Positions 8,019 through 17,590 of a DNA stretch of 38,944 nucleotides are shown here, piece after piece (position 1 is the first letter of the stretch; each line of letters opens with the position of its first letter). The notes under the pieces are model-generated. The model ran no database searches and was not told where the DNA came from. It worked only from the letters and a program-made list of their open reading frames with translations. The translations under genes were made by a program, and so were the position numbers. Source of the DNA: Opitutia bacterium (GTDB lineage: Bacteria; Verrucomicrobiota; Verrucomicrobiia; Opitutales; Opitutaceae); contig CANJLB010000029.1 in NCBI GenBank assembly GCA_947475065.1, positions 1 to 38,944 on the forward strand, given 5' to 3'.

Positions 8019-9092
8019 ATGTCCAAAGCCGTCCCCGCCAAAACCGTTTCCGCCGCGCCTGCCGCCGCCCATCCCGCCCGCGACAAGAACATTGATCTCG
8101 CGCTCTCCGCCATCACCAAGCAGTTCGGCGAGGGCTCGATCATGCGCCTCGGCAGCAACCAGAAGATGAAGGTCGAGACGCTCTCGACCGGCTCGCTCGC
8201 CATTGACCTCGCCCTCGGTGTCGGCGGGCTGCCCAAGGGCCGCATCATCGAGATTTACGGCCCGGAATCGTCCGGCAAAACCACGTTCTGTCTCAGCGTC
8301 ATCGCCGAGGCGCAGAAACGGGGCGGGCTCGCGGCCTTCATAGATGTCGAGCACGCCCTGGACCCGAAATATGCCCGCGTGGTCGGCGTGAAGCTCGACG
8401 ATCTGCTCGTTTCGCAGCCCGACTCCGGCGAAGACGCGCTTAATATCATGGAGACCCTCATCCGCTCCAACAGCATTGACGTCATCGTGCTCGATTCTGT
8501 CGCCGCCCTCATCACCAAGGCCGAGCTCGACGGCCAGATGGGCGACATGACCATGGGCAGCCAGGCCCGGCTGATGTCGCAGGCGATGCGCCGCCTCACT
8601 GCGGTCGTCAGCAAGACGAACTGCGTGTGCATTTTCACCAACCAGATCCGCGAGAAGATCGGCGTGATGTTCGGCAGCCCTGAAACGACGTCCGGCGGCC
8701 GTGCGCTCAAGTTTTTCTCCTCCGTGCGCATTGACATCCGCCGCAAGGACCAGATCAAGACACCGGACGGCAAGGTCATCGGCAACCGCACGAAGATCAA
8801 GATCGTGAAGAACAAGATCGCCCCGCCGTTCACCGAGGTCGAGTTCGACATCATGTATGACGAGGGCATCTCCAAAATTGGGTCGCTGCTCGACCTCGGC
8901 CTGGAGCACCGGATTCTTGAGAAGAAAGGCGCGTGGATCGCCTACGAGGGCAGCCTCGTCGGCCAGGGCCGTGACGCCGCCAAGGCCGCGCTCAAGGAAA
9001 ACCCCGCGCTCGCGGAGAAAATTTCCCAGGCCATCCTCGACAAAGTCACGCTCAAGCCCGGCGAACCTCTGGTCGGCGAAGCCGGGGCGTGA
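8019..9092 (+). CDS. recA: RecA recombinase
   Basis: 357 residues. RecA polymerises on single-stranded DNA, drives strand exchange in homologous recombination and triggers LexA self-cleavage. Visible features are Walker [10 protein letters not shown] (81-89), the DVEHALDP strand (109-116), Walker [11 protein letters not shown] (155-164), the L1 and L2 DNA-binding loops ([18 protein letters not shown] near 171-188 and the [21 protein letters not shown] region), and the C-terminal domain with [13 protein letters not shown]. The N-terminus has an Ala/Pro-rich extension of about 20 residues before the usual DKNIDLALS start. No ribosome-binding site is obvious before the ATG. The gene stands alone; the usual RecX neighbour is absent. 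Confidence 0.98.
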   Translation: MSKAVPAKTVSAAPAAAHPARDKNIDLALSAITKQFGEGSIMRLGSNQKMKVETLSTGSLAIDLALGVGGLPKGRIIEIYGPESSGKTTFCLSVIAEAQKRGGLAAFIDVEHALDPKYARVVGVKLDDLLVSQPDSGEDALNIMETLIRSNSIDVIVLDSVAALITKAELDGQMGDMTMGSQARLMSQAMRRLTAVVSKTNCVCIFTNQIREKIGVMFGSPETTSGGRALKFFSSVRIDIRRKDQIKTPDGKVIGNRTKIKIVKNKIAPPFTEVEFDIMYDEGISKIGSLLDLGLEHRILEKKGAWIAYEGSLVGQGRDAAKAALKENPALAEKISQAILDKVTLKPGEPLVGEAGA

Positions 9093-9099
9093 GCGTGGC

Positions 9100-9296
9100 T
9101 CCTCCCACCCGCCCTGTTCGGGACGTGTGGCTCCAATGGCGAATATCCCGAATGCCTCGACCTCATCGCCTCCGGCAAGGTGGATGTGCGCAGCCTCATC
9201 ACCGCCACTGCACCGCTGGCCGAAGGTGCCTCGTGGATACGAAAGCCTGCACCGCACCGAACCCGGCCTGATGAAGGTCGTCCTCTGCCGTGAGCG
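9100..9296 (+). pseudogene. Remnant of a zinc-type alcohol dehydrogenase (MDR), C-terminal end, frameshifted
   Basis: From 9117 one frame reads FGTCGSNGEYPECLDLIASG and continues KVDVRSLITATAPLAEGASW. At about 9237 the frame must slip by one base, after which YESLHRTEPGLMKVVLC follows in the next frame. Together these match the end of a medium-chain dehydrogenase (LIASGKVD..LIT...PL.EG..WF..LH...PGLMKVVL). Only the last 60 or so codons survive and nothing upstream resembles the catalytic or Rossmann part, so this is debris of a deleted or horizontally moved gene just downstream of recA. Confidence 0.7.
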
Positions 9297-9421
9297 GCCG
9301 CCCACACACGATAAAAATGGCCTTTGCCGTGCCTTTCAGATGCCCGGCACACGAAGCTGCCCGTCCCGCTCTCTCGGCGTCGTCAACTACAATATTTAGA
9401 CATGACCCCCTCGGCTTGGCC

Positions 9422-9784
9422 ATGAAATCAAAATCAAACATCATAGCTGGATTATCATATGTCGTTCTTTCCACGATTCCAGTGTTCATGCCGGTTACGC
9501 ACTGGATTTGGGCAGCGATCTTTGGTCCCATGGAGCATCTTAGTCTTCTAATTTCGGAATATAGGGCTACGAACCATTATCTCGATGGTGTGCAGCGCAT
9601 CACAGTCGGATCCATCGCAGTTATGATCATTCTTTTTACTATATGGGTCATTGGTATGGCTCTTTGTGTATGGGCATATACTGGAAAATATTCTGCACGC
9701 TGCCGGAAATTTACGGTGCTTATTATAAGTTGGTGTCTTGTTGCGATTCTCAATATTTGGGTGTTTGCAATCAGCAGTGTTTGA
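9422..9784 (+). CDS. Small AT-rich membrane protein, unknown
   Basis: 120 residues with three predicted membrane spans (about 7-28, 60-85 and 95-117) joined by short loops. I do not recognise a family. The base composition is clearly more AT-rich than any neighbour, with codons such as ATA and TTA that are rare elsewhere in the window, which suggests recent acquisition. The ATG at 9422 was chosen because hydrophobicity and AT-rich coding both start there; the open frame extends upstream into sequence of normal GC with no support. It lies between a dehydrogenase remnant and a repeat-filled gap, so it may be cargo of a past insertion. Confidence 0.5.
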   Translation: MKSKSNIIAGLSYVVLSTIPVFMPVTHWIWAAIFGPMEHLSLLISEYRATNHYLDGVQRITVGSIAVMIILFTIWVIGMALCVWAYTGKYSARCRKFTVLIISWCLVAILNIWVFAISSV

Positions 9785-10111
9785 GAAGAAGGCAGAAGAT
9801 AGCCAGACGGCGTCAGGCCGATTTTTGTTAAATTTTGAGCAGCGACAAGCGACGGGGCGCAGCCTGTGCTGTTCCCGGCCGAATTGACACCGGCGTTTTG
9901 GCCGGAATGAGGTCGTAGGAATTTTGGGCTGATGACCACGCTGACGTCGGGGAAGGTGGCCGCTGACATCGTAGGCTGCGGGCGGGTGACGTTGGGATTG
10001 TGCGGCTTGGGCCGACCGCCGGCGAGGTCGAAGAGCAGTGGGAGAATACCTCCGGCTTCTGGCTTCCGGCCTCTGACCTCTTCCGCGCCCTTCCGTTTCA
10101 GCCCTTCCGCT

Positions 10112-10134
10112 CCTCCGCGCTTCCGCGATCCGCC
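10112..10134. repeat. 23-bp interspersed repeat, copy A
   Basis: The sequence begins cctccgcgcttcc and ends gcgatccgcc. It is identical over 23 bases to 25247-25269. Both copies lie in gaps that also hold the phrase ttcagcccttcc. A shorter related phrase is at 7716. Confidence 0.8.
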
Positions 10135-10236
10135 CTTTCTCTTCCTCCTGAATCCTGACTCCTGAATTCTGTCTTCTGGCTTCTGATTTTCCGCGCCCGC
10201 GGCACGGGCTTGACGCGCGGGCCGGCGCGGCACGTT

Positions 10237-10264
10237 GTGGGGGCGCGGAATTGCTCCGCGCCCC
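10237..10264 (+). repeat. Solo REP-like hairpin touching the antiporter start
   Basis: GTGGG foot followed by GGCGCGGA-attg-CTCCGCGCC, similar in design to the GTAGG elements. It ends on the base before the ATG of the antiporter gene, so the mRNA would start or begin translation inside or next to a stable hairpin. This may reduce or control translation. Confidence 0.7.
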
Positions 10265-12580
10265 ATGCACGGCATCGAATTCATCCAAGACCTCGCCGTG
10301 ATCCTGGTGGTCGCCGGGATCGTGGGCTGGGCCTGTCAGCGCGCCGGCCTGTCGGTCGTCGTCGGCTATCTGGTCGCGGGCATGATCGTGGGGCCGCACA
10401 CGCCGCCGTTTTCGCTGGTGACGGACGAGGCGCGCGTGGGCACGGCGGCGCAGGCGGGCCTGGTGTTCCTGATGTTTTCCATCGGGCTGAAGCTGAGCCT
10501 GCGGCGGCTGCGGAGGCTGGGAGGCGCGCTGCTCCTGGCGGTGTTTGTGAGCGCCGGCATCATCTATTATCTCACGCGGGTGGCGGGCGCGGTGGCGGGG
10601 CTGGGGCCGCTGGAGAGCGCGTTTCTGGCGGGGATGATCATGGTGTCATCGTCCGCAATCATTGCAAAAATCCTGCACGAAACGGGCGCCAATCACGAAC
10701 GTGCGGGGCAGCTCGCACTGGGGGTGTCCGTGCTCGAGGACGTGGTCGCGGTGGTGATGCTGACGGTGCTGAACTCGCTGGTGCGGCTGGACGCGGCGGC
10801 CAGCACGCCGGCGGGGGCGGGGCTGGCGAAGACCCTGGCGATGTTCGCCGCGTTTGTGGTGCTGGCGGGCGTGCTGGGGCTGCTGCTGGTGCCGTGGCTC
10901 CTGCGCCGCATGAGCATCTCGGCGGACGAGGAGCTGCAGACGCTGGGCATCGCGGCCCTGCTGTTTGGGCTGGCGGTGCTGGCGCAGCACGCGGGCTACT
11001 CGCTGGCGCTGGGGGCCTTTCTCCTCGGCACGATCGTGGCGGAGACGCCGCACCGGCATCAGGTAGAGCGGACGTTTGCAGGGATGCGCGACGTGTTCAG
11101 CGCGGTGTTTTTCGTGGCGATCGGCATGCAGATTGACGTGCGCGAGCTGGGCGCCATGTGGGCCGTCATCCTGGGCGTGACGGTGTTCACGCTGCTGGTG
11201 CGCTCGCTGGCCGCGACCACGGGCCTGCTGCTGATCGGCACGGCGCCGCGCGAGGCGCTGCGGGCGGCGCTGACGGTGACGACGATCGGCGAGTTTTCGT
11301 TCATCATCGCGCAACTGGGTGTGGACGAGGGGGCGGTGCCGCGGAACTTTTACCCGCTGGCGGTCGGGGTGTCGCTGCTCACGACGCTGGTTGCGCCACC
11401 CCTCATCCGCCGCTCGGGGGTGATTGCGGATGCGGTGCTGGCGCGGCAGCCACGTTGGCAGGAGGACTGGATCGGCTATTATCTGGCGTGGCTGGAACGC
11501 ATCCGGGCACGGCAAAAGCGCAACATGCTCTGGCAGCTCAGCCGCAAGCGGCTGCTCCAGATCGGCACGGGCATGATGGCCGTCACAGGTCTGCTCGTTT
11601 TTGCGGAGCCGTTGCTTGGGCTGGTCGAGGGCTGGCTGGGGCGCGACTGGCTGTTTCCGCACGGGCCGGCGGTGATTTTCTGGATGGCGCTGGGTTTGGT
11701 CGCGCTCGCCCCGCTGGTCGCGATCTGGCGCAACTGCTCGGTGCTGGCCCTGTTGTGCGCGCAGGTGTCCACGCAGGGGCACACGCAGGCGGCGCGGCTC
11801 GCGCCGCTGGTGGAGACCTGCCTCAAGCTCGCGGCCGGGGCGGCGATGTATGTGTGGCTGGCCTCGTTTCTGCCGGTGCGCGGGGCGGCCAAATGGGCGG
11901 TGGTCGCAACCGTGCTGCTCGCGGTCGCGGCGCTGCTGCTGCTCAAACGCAAGCTGGTGCGCTGGCACAGCGAGCTGGAGGTCGAGCTGCAAAGCCTCCT
12001 CGGGGCCGGCGAGGGGCGCATGAGCGCGACGACCGTGCCATGGGCGCAGTCGCACAGCGAGTGGAAGCTGAGCGTGGCCGAATGTGTCCTGCCCGACCTC
12101 GCCGACTGCCAGGGCAAAAAAATCGGCGAGCTGGGGCTGCGCTCCCGGCTGGGCTGCTCGGTCATGGGCATCGAGCGGCAGGGCTACATGATGCAGCTGC
12201 CGGGGCCGGACACCGTGCTCTACCCCCAGGACAAGGTGCTGCTCATGGGCACGGCGGAACAGGTGGCGGCGGGCAGAAAATTTCTCACCGCCGTCTCCGG
12301 CGTGGCGGCGGTCTCGGAATTTGGCGACGTGCGCACCGAACTGCTGGCCGTGCCGGCGGACAGCCAGGCGGCCGGGCGGGCGCTGCGCGACCTGGGAACC
12401 GCGACGGCCCAACGCGTCCAGATCGTCGGCATCAAGCGCGGTACCCAGCGTATTCTGAGCCCCGGTGCCGACGAGGTGCTGCGGCCGGGCGACGAGCTGC
12501 TGGTGCTCGGCACGCCGCAGCGCATCGGCGGCTTCAAGGACTGGCTGGCCGAGGTGCCGGAGGCGCCCGGCACCGGCTGA
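10265..12580 (+). CDS. CPA2 cation:proton antiporter with two TrkA-C domains
   Basis: 771 residues. The N-terminal half is a Na+/H+ exchanger domain of the KefB/CPA2 type with about 12 spans. Visible are GYLVAGMIVGPHTP near 35-50, LVFLMFSIGLKLS near 70-85, SSSAIIAKIL near 130 and VLEDVVAVVML near 157-167, which carries the conserved acidic ion-site residue. After a second hydrophobic block (about 430-560) come two TrkA-C (RCK-C) ligand-binding domains: SVMGIERQGYMMQLPGPDTVL and QIVGIKRGTQRILSPGADEVL. It probably exchanges K+ or Na+ for protons and is gated by a small ligand. It lacks the TrkA-N NAD-binding domain of KefB/KefC. The start is set at MHGIEF right after the REP hairpin. It lies 77 bp upstream of the ABC operon and may be transcribed with it. 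Confidence 0.88.
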   Translation: MHGIEFIQDLAVILVVAGIVGWACQRAGLSVVVGYLVAGMIVGPHTPPFSLVTDEARVGTAAQAGLVFLMFSIGLKLSLRRLRRLGGALLLAVFVSAGIIYYLTRVAGAVAGLGPLESAFLAGMIMVSSSAIIAKILHETGANHERAGQLALGVSVLEDVVAVVMLTVLNSLVRLDAAASTPAGAGLAKTLAMFAAFVVLAGVLGLLLVPWLLRRMSISADEELQTLGIAALLFGLAVLAQHAGYSLALGAFLLGTIVAETPHRHQVERTFAGMRDVFSAVFFVAIGMQIDVRELGAMWAVILGVTVFTLLVRSLAATTGLLLIGTAPREALRAALTVTTIGEFSFIIAQLGVDEGAVPRNFYPLAVGVSLLTTLVAPPLIRRSGVIADAVLARQPRWQEDWIGYYLAWLERIRARQKRNMLWQLSRKRLLQIGTGMMAVTGLLVFAEPLLGLVEGWLGRDWLFPHGPAVIFWMALGLVALAPLVAIWRNCSVLALLCAQVSTQGHTQAARLAPLVETCLKLAAGAAMYVWLASFLPVRGAAKWAVVATVLLAVAALLLLKRKLVRWHSELEVELQSLLGAGEGRMSATTVPWAQSHSEWKLSVAECVLPDLADCQGKKIGELGLRSRLGCSVMGIERQGYMMQLPGPDTVLYPQDKVLLMGTAEQVAAGRKFLTAVSGVAAVSEFGDVRTELLAVPADSQAAGRALRDLGTATAQRVQIVGIKRGTQRILSPGADEVLRPGDELLVLGTPQRIGGFKDWLAEVPEAPGTG

Positions 12581-12657
12581 TCGGGCGTGCCCCACCCCGC
12601 CCCCGTCGCTTTGGACGTTGCCGCCCGCACCGGGTTTGATTGGTTCCGGTTCCGTTT

Positions 12658-13407
12658 ATGCCGCCTGCCGCCACGCCCGCCTCCCCGCCCTCCCCTCGGG
12701 CGGACCAGCCGGTTTTTTGCGCGCGCGGGCTGACGAAGACTTACGGAGACGGCGACGCGGTGGTGCGGGCGCTGGCCGGCGTGGACCTGGACTTTTACGC
12801 CGGCGAGCTCATCGTGCTGCTCGGCGCCTCGGGCAGCGGCAAGTCCACCCTGCTCAACCTGCTCGGCGGGCTCGACTCCCCGACCGCCGGCACGCTGCGC
12901 TATCGCGACCATGACCTGGGCACGGCGGACGAAGCCGGGCTGACGCGGTTCCGCCGCGACGCAGTGGGCTTTGTCTTTCAGGCCTACAACCTCATCCCCA
13001 GCCTCACGGCGCGCGAAAACGTTGCGCTCATCGCGGAAATCGCGCGCGACCCGCTCGCGCCGGAGGAGGCGCTCGCGCTCGTCGGCCTAGGCGCGCGGCT
13101 CGACCATTTCCCCGCGCAGCTCTCCGGCGGGGAGCAGCAGCGCGTGGCCATCGCGCGCGCCATTGCCAAGCGGCCCGAGGTGCTCATGTGCGACGAGCCC
13201 ACCGGCGCGCTCGACGTGCGGACGGGCGTGACCGTGCTGGAGGCGGTCGAACGCATCAACCGCGAGCTCGGCACGCTCACCGTCATCATCACCCACAACG
13301 CGGTGATCGCCGACATGGCCGGCCGGGTGTTCACCCTGTCCGACGGCCGCATCGTGGGGGTGCGCCAGAACGCGCACCGCGCCGCGGTGGCGAGCCTCGC
13401 ATGGTAG
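12658..13407 (+). CDS. ABC transporter ATP-binding protein (MacB/LolD type)
   Basis: 249 residues. Complete nucleotide-binding domain: Walker [10 protein letters not shown] (56-64), Q-loop [10 protein letters not shown] with Q108, signature LSGGEQQR (155-162), Walker [10 protein letters not shown] (175-183) and switch His in ITHN (H213). The GGLD..TAG and [14 protein letters not shown] phrases place it in the MacB/LolD/FtsE group, which powers mechanotransmission across the envelope rather than simple import. An ATG at 12658 was preferred to an upstream TTG. The permease starts 22 bp downstream and a membrane-fusion protein follows, so the three form an export operon. Confidence 0.93.
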   Translation: MPPAATPASPPSPRADQPVFCARGLTKTYGDGDAVVRALAGVDLDFYAGELIVLLGASGSGKSTLLNLLGGLDSPTAGTLRYRDHDLGTADEAGLTRFRRDAVGFVFQAYNLIPSLTARENVALIAEIARDPLAPEEALALVGLGARLDHFPAQLSGGEQQRVAIARAIAKRPEVLMCDEPTGALDVRTGVTVLEAVERINRELGTLTVIITHNAVIADMAGRVFTLSDGRIVGVRQNAHRAAVASLAW

Positions 13408-13429
13408 CGCGGACCGGACACCCACCCGC

Positions 13430-15802
13430 ATGAGTCTCCTCGACCACAAGCTCCTCCGTGACCTCCGGGCGCTCAAGTCACAGGCGCTCGCGGTCGCGCT
13501 CGTGATGGCGTGCGGCCTGGCGATGATGATCACCACGCGCTCGCTCATCCTTTCGCTCACGGCGGCACGCGAGGGCTACTACGCGCGGAACCGGTTTGCG
13601 CAGGTCTTCGCGCAGGTGAAACGCGCGCCGAACGCCGTGCGCGAACAGCTCACCTCCCTCCCGGGCGTCACCGCCGTCGAAACCGGCCTCGCGTTGCAGG
13701 TCTCCCTCGACGTGCCGGGCCTCGCGGAGCCGGCGGTGGGCCTGTTCAACTCGCTGCCCGAGCGCGGCGCGCCGGTGCTCAATATCCCCTACCTGCGGGC
13801 CGGCCGGCTGCCGCAGTCCCAAGGCGGCGGGGCGACATCCGAGCTGGCGGTGGGAGAGGCGTTTGCCAACGCCCACGGGCTGCGGCCGGGTGACACGGTC
13901 TCCGCTGTGCTGAACGGGCGGAAACAAACTTTTCTGCTCACCGGCATCGTCCTCTCCCCCGAATTTGTCTTCGAGGCCCCGCCGGGCGCGGCGCTGCCGG
14001 ACAACAAAACCTATGGCGTGTTCTGGGCGCCCTACCGCGAGCTCGCGACGGTGTTTCAGCTTTACGGCGCGTTTAACCGCGTGGCGCTCACGCTCGCGCC
14101 GGATGCGTCCGAGGGCGCGGTGCTCGCGGCCGTGGACCGTCTGCTCGCGCCCTACGGCGGACGCGGCGCCTTCGGACGCGCCAACCACCCGTCGGACCGA
14201 CGGCTGGACGACGAGCTGCGCGTGCTGCGGGCGCTGTCGTTTGCGTTTCCGCTGGTGTTTCTGAGCGTGGCGGCGTTCATGGTGAACTCGGTGATGGCGC
14301 GGCAGGTCGCGTTGCAGCGCGAGCAGATTGCGATGCTCAAGGCCTGTGGTTTCGGCAATGCGCAGGTGGGTGCGCACTATTTCAAGTTCTCGCTGGTGAT
14401 TGTCGCCGGCGGGGTGGCCCTGGGCGCGGCCGGCGGGCTGTTCCTGGGGGGAAAATTTGTCACGCTCTACCACCTGTTCTTCCGCTTCCCGCAGCTCGTG
14501 TTCCGGCCCGATGTGCCGGCCTTCGGCGCGGCGGCGGCCGCGAGTGCGCTCGCGGCGTTTGCCGGGGTCGCCGGCGCGGTGCGGCGCGCGGTGCGGCTGC
14601 CGCCGGCGGAAGCCATGCGGCCCGAGGCACCGGCCAGCTACCGGCCGGCGTTTTTTGAACGGTTCCGCGCCGTGGGCTGGCTCGGACCGTCATTTCGGAT
14701 GACCGTGCGCAACCTCCGGCGGCGGCCGGTGCGCGCCGCGCTCACCTGCCTGGCGCTCGCGCTGGCGACAGGGATTCTGATCCTTCCCAATGCCATGCGC
14801 GACGGCATCGCCCAGGTGCTCGATTTTCAGTGGGATGTGGTGCAGCGCCAGACCGTGACCGTCGCGCTCGCCGAGCCGCAGGCGGCGCGCACGATCGCGG
14901 ACTTCCGGCACCTGCCGGGCGTGGTGCTGGCGGAACCGTTTCGCTCGGTCCCGGTGGAGCTGCGCGCCGGGCCCCAGGTACGGCGGCTCGCGCTGCAAGG
15001 GCTGCCCGCGCAGGGAACGCTCAGCCGCGTGCTGGACGCGGAGCCCGCGCAGCGCACACTGCCGGAGCATGGCGTGATCCTCTCCGCCAAGCTCGCCGAG
15101 GTGCTGAGCGTTCGGCCCGGCGACACCCTGACCCTGCGCCCGCTCGAGGGCGAGGCGCGTGAGATCGCCGTGCCGCTCGTCGGGCTCGCGGACGATTTTG
15201 CGGGGGTCGCCGCCTACATGGAGATCGGCGCAGTCAACCGCCTCATGCGGGAAGGCGACCGGATCAACGGCGCGTTTCTCACCGTGTCGTCCGGGCAGTG
15301 GACCGCCTTTCTCCACGCACTCAAGGAAACGCCGCAGATCGCGGGCTGCTACGTGAAAAACTCGCTGCGCGAGGGTTTCCGCGCGACGACGGCGGAAAGC
15401 ATCGGGCTGCTGCAAAAAATGTATGCGGCGTTCGCGGCCATCGTGGCGTTTGGCATCATCTACAACAGCGCGCGCATCTCGCTTTCGGAGCGCGCCCGTG
15501 AGCTGGCGACGCTCCGTGTGCTGGGCTTTACCCGTGGCGAGGTGGGCGCGGTGCTGGTGGGCGAACTCGTGCTGCTCACCCTCGCCGCGCTGCCCCTTGG
15601 GCTCGTCGGCGGCTCGGGCCTCGCACGCGCGATTGTCACGACGGTAAGCACCGAGACGGTGCGGCTGCCGCTCGTGCTCACGGCCTCGAACTACGCGTTT
15701 GCCGTCGGGGTGGTGGCGGCGGCCTCGGCGCTATCGGCGTTGCTCGCCGCGCGCAAGATCGCCGGTCTCGATCTCGTCTCCGCGCTCAAGACGCTCGACT
15801 GA
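13430..15802 (+). CDS. ABC transporter permease with two FtsX domains
   Basis: 790 residues. The architecture is an N-terminal span (about 15-35), a periplasmic domain (to about 260), a first FtsX block of three spans (about 268-395), another span near 430-450, a second periplasmic domain and a final FtsX block (about 660-785) that includes [33 protein letters not shown], the coupling-helix pattern. Eight-to-ten-span double-FtsX permeases of this size act with a MacB-type ATPase and an adaptor to move lipids, lipoproteins or hydrophobic compounds. It starts 22 bp after the ATPase stop and ends 44 bp before the adaptor gene. Cargo is unknown. Confidence 0.9.
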   Translation: MSLLDHKLLRDLRALKSQALAVALVMACGLAMMITTRSLILSLTAAREGYYARNRFAQVFAQVKRAPNAVREQLTSLPGVTAVETGLALQVSLDVPGLAEPAVGLFNSLPERGAPVLNIPYLRAGRLPQSQGGGATSELAVGEAFANAHGLRPGDTVSAVLNGRKQTFLLTGIVLSPEFVFEAPPGAALPDNKTYGVFWAPYRELATVFQLYGAFNRVALTLAPDASEGAVLAAVDRLLAPYGGRGAFGRANHPSDRRLDDELRVLRALSFAFPLVFLSVAAFMVNSVMARQVALQREQIAMLKACGFGNAQVGAHYFKFSLVIVAGGVALGAAGGLFLGGKFVTLYHLFFRFPQLVFRPDVPAFGAAAAASALAAFAGVAGAVRRAVRLPPAEAMRPEAPASYRPAFFERFRAVGWLGPSFRMTVRNLRRRPVRAALTCLALALATGILILPNAMRDGIAQVLDFQWDVVQRQTVTVALAEPQAARTIADFRHLPGVVLAEPFRSVPVELRAGPQVRRLALQGLPAQGTLSRVLDAEPAQRTLPEHGVILSAKLAEVLSVRPGDTLTLRPLEGEAREIAVPLVGLADDFAGVAAYMEIGAVNRLMREGDRINGAFLTVSSGQWTAFLHALKETPQIAGCYVKNSLREGFRATTAESIGLLQKMYAAFAAIVAFGIIYNSARISLSERARELATLRVLGFTRGEVGAVLVGELVLLTLAALPLGLVGGSGLARAIVTTVSTETVRLPLVLTASNYAFAVGVVAAASALSALLAARKIAGLDLVSALKTLD

Positions 15803-15846
15803 CCCCTGCGCCTCCTTCATTTCGACGCACCGTCCCGCCACCGCCC

Positions 15847-17094
15847 ATGAACCCGCCTTCTCCGCCCCCGCCCGCCGTGAAAAACCCCGCCGCCGTCTGG
15901 CCCCGCCGCCTGCCCCGGCTCGGCGGCGGGCTGCTCATTGCTCTCGTCGTCGCCGGCCTGTGGCCGCGCCCGGTGCCGGTCGAGACCGCCGTCGTCGCGC
16001 GTGGGCCGCTCGTCGTGACCGTGGACGAGGAGGGCATGACGCGCGTGCGCAACCGCTATCTGGTCTCCGCGCCGGTTGCCGGGCATCTGCGGCGGATTGA
16101 CTGGAAGGCCGGGGCCCCGGTCGGGGCCGGACAGACGGTGCTGGCCGTGATCGAGGGCGGCGGCGCGGATTTTCTCGACGCGCGCACGCAGACGCAGGCC
16201 GAGGCGCGCGTCCGCACGGCCGGGGCCGCGCGTGACGCGGCGGCGGCGCAGCGCGAGCGGGCAGCGGCGGCCGACAGGATGTACCTGGCGGACTATGCGC
16301 GGCTGAAGGAGCTGTTCGCCCAAAAGGCCTTGTCGCGGCAGGAATTTGACGCGGCCCAGATGCGCGCCGACATGGCAACGCAGGACACGCGCACGGCGGA
16401 CTTTGCGCTGAAGGTGGCCGAGTACGAGCTGGAGCAGGCGCACGCGGTGCTCGGGCGCGGCGCGAAGCCGGCCGCGGATGCGGCGGCGCTGACCGTCACC
16501 TCTCCGGTGGACGGAATGATTTTGCGCGTGCTGCAGGAGAGCGAGCGGCTGGTGCCGGCGGGGTTTCCGCTCATGGAAATCGGCGACCCGACCGACCTTG
16601 AGATCCGCATTGAAGTGCTGTCGCGTGACGGCGTGGCGATCCGGCCGGGCGCACGTGTGATGCTCGAGCGCTGGGGCGGCCCGGATCCGCTGGCCGCGCG
16701 CGTCCGGCTGGTGGAGCCGGCGGCGTTCACCAAAATCTCCGCGCTCGGCGTCGAGGAGCAGCGCGTCTATGTCGTCGCCGATTTCACCGGTCCGTCCGGG
16801 ACACGCGCCGCGCTCGGGGACGGCTACCGCGTCGAGGCGCGCATCGTGGCATGGGAATCCGCCGACACCCTGCGCGCGCCGGCCGGCGCGCTCTTCCAAC
16901 GCGATGGGGCGTGGCAGTGTTTTGTGCTCGAGCACGGGCGGGCGCGGCTGGCCAACCTCAAGGTCGGCCGCAGCAACGGCGGCGAAACCGAGGTGCTGGC
17001 AGGCCTGCACCCCGGCGACCGCGTGATCGTCTATCCCGGCGACCAGGTTCGCGAGGGCGCGCGCGTGCGCCCGCTCACCGTGGGTGCGAGGTGA
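15847..17094 (+). CDS. HlyD/RND-type periplasmic adaptor protein
   Basis: 415 residues. A proline-rich head is followed by one membrane anchor (about 25-42). There is no lipobox cysteine, so it is membrane-anchored and not lipidated. Next come the first half of a barrel-sandwich (lipoyl) domain (SAPVAGHLRRIDWKAGAPVGAGQTV), a helical hairpin rich in Ala/Arg (about 115-205), the second lipoyl half (VTSPVDGMILRVLQESERLVPAG) and a beta-barrel domain. The adaptor links the FtsX-type permease to an outer-membrane channel; no TolC-like gene is in the window. It is the third gene of the ABC operon. Confidence 0.9.
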   Translation: MNPPSPPPPAVKNPAAVWPRRLPRLGGGLLIALVVAGLWPRPVPVETAVVARGPLVVTVDEEGMTRVRNRYLVSAPVAGHLRRIDWKAGAPVGAGQTVLAVIEGGGADFLDARTQTQAEARVRTAGAARDAAAAQRERAAAADRMYLADYARLKELFAQKALSRQEFDAAQMRADMATQDTRTADFALKVAEYELEQAHAVLGRGAKPAADAAALTVTSPVDGMILRVLQESERLVPAGFPLMEIGDPTDLEIRIEVLSRDGVAIRPGARVMLERWGGPDPLAARVRLVEPAAFTKISALGVEEQRVYVVADFTGPSGTRAALGDGYRVEARIVAWESADTLRAPAGALFQRDGAWQCFVLEHGRARLANLKVGRSNGGETEVLAGLHPGDRVIVYPGDQVREGARVRPLTVGAR

Positions 17095-17173
17095 GGTCCG
17101 CGCGGACCGGCCTTGCGCTTTGCTGTTGCTGCCACGAACGGCCCGGGGCAGAGTGCCGCCTCTGTCCGCCACC

Positions 17174-17539
17174 ATGTTCCAAGTCACGTTTTCCGAGCAA
17201 AGCATCCGCGAGCTGAACAAGCTCGGCCAGCTCGCGCAGCTCGAGGCCATCGGCCCCATCAGCCGGCTGACGGCCGGCGACCTGGCGCACCCGCGCGAGC
17301 CGCTGGGCCGTTTCCACCGCGGCGGCAAGGAACTCTACCGGCTGCGCAGCGGGGGGTATCGGTTTTATTTTGAGTCCCTGGATGAAACCACCCTGCACGT
17401 CGTCTGGATCCTCCACCAAAATTCACTGGAGGATTTTCTGCTCCGGAACAAGCTGCCGGTGTCCGACGCCCAGCTCGCCGAACAACATTCGAAATTTTGG
17501 AAATATCTCGAGTCGCTCGCGCAGCCCAGGGAGAAATGA
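17174..17539 (+). CDS. RelE/ParE-fold protein without antitoxin
   Basis: 121 residues. The first 90 have the RelE/ParE toxin-fold pattern: FQVTFSEQSIRELNKL, a domain core with PISRL, and ELYRLRSGGYRFYFE near 55-70, equivalent to the YRLR.GDYRV strand of the family. A charged tail (KLPVSDAQLAEQHSKFWKYLESL) extends beyond the fold. No antitoxin gene lies on either side: the adaptor gene ends 79 bp upstream and pssA starts 51 bp downstream. It may be a domesticated, non-toxic member with a housekeeping role next to pssA. Catalytic residues of RelE are not clearly preserved. Confidence 0.65.
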   Translation: MFQVTFSEQSIRELNKLGQLAQLEAIGPISRLTAGDLAHPREPLGRFHRGGKELYRLRSGGYRFYFESLDETTLHVVWILHQNSLEDFLLRNKLPVSDAQLAEQHSKFWKYLESLAQPREK

Positions 17540-17590
17540 CCCGCCCCGCCGCTTGCTCCCACCGGTTCCCGCGTGCATCCTATTTCTGCC

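Larger units (their letters stand above)
9785..10264. other. Repeat-rich gap upstream of the antiporter
   Basis: No gene is supported. The middle part (10040-10190) is a mosaic of short phrases such as cttccgcgatccgcc and cctgactcctgaattc. The 23 bp at 10112-10134 recur exactly at 25247-25269. A single REP-like hairpin ends the gap (10237-10264). Long minus-strand frames across this stretch are low-complexity translations of the repeats. Confidence 0.6.

Noticed and set aside
9548-10399. Long minus-strand frames over the gap before the antiporter
   Set aside because: Their translation consists of low-complexity repeat phrases (such as RKRKGGSRKRGG) and spans two genes of the other strand; no family similarity.
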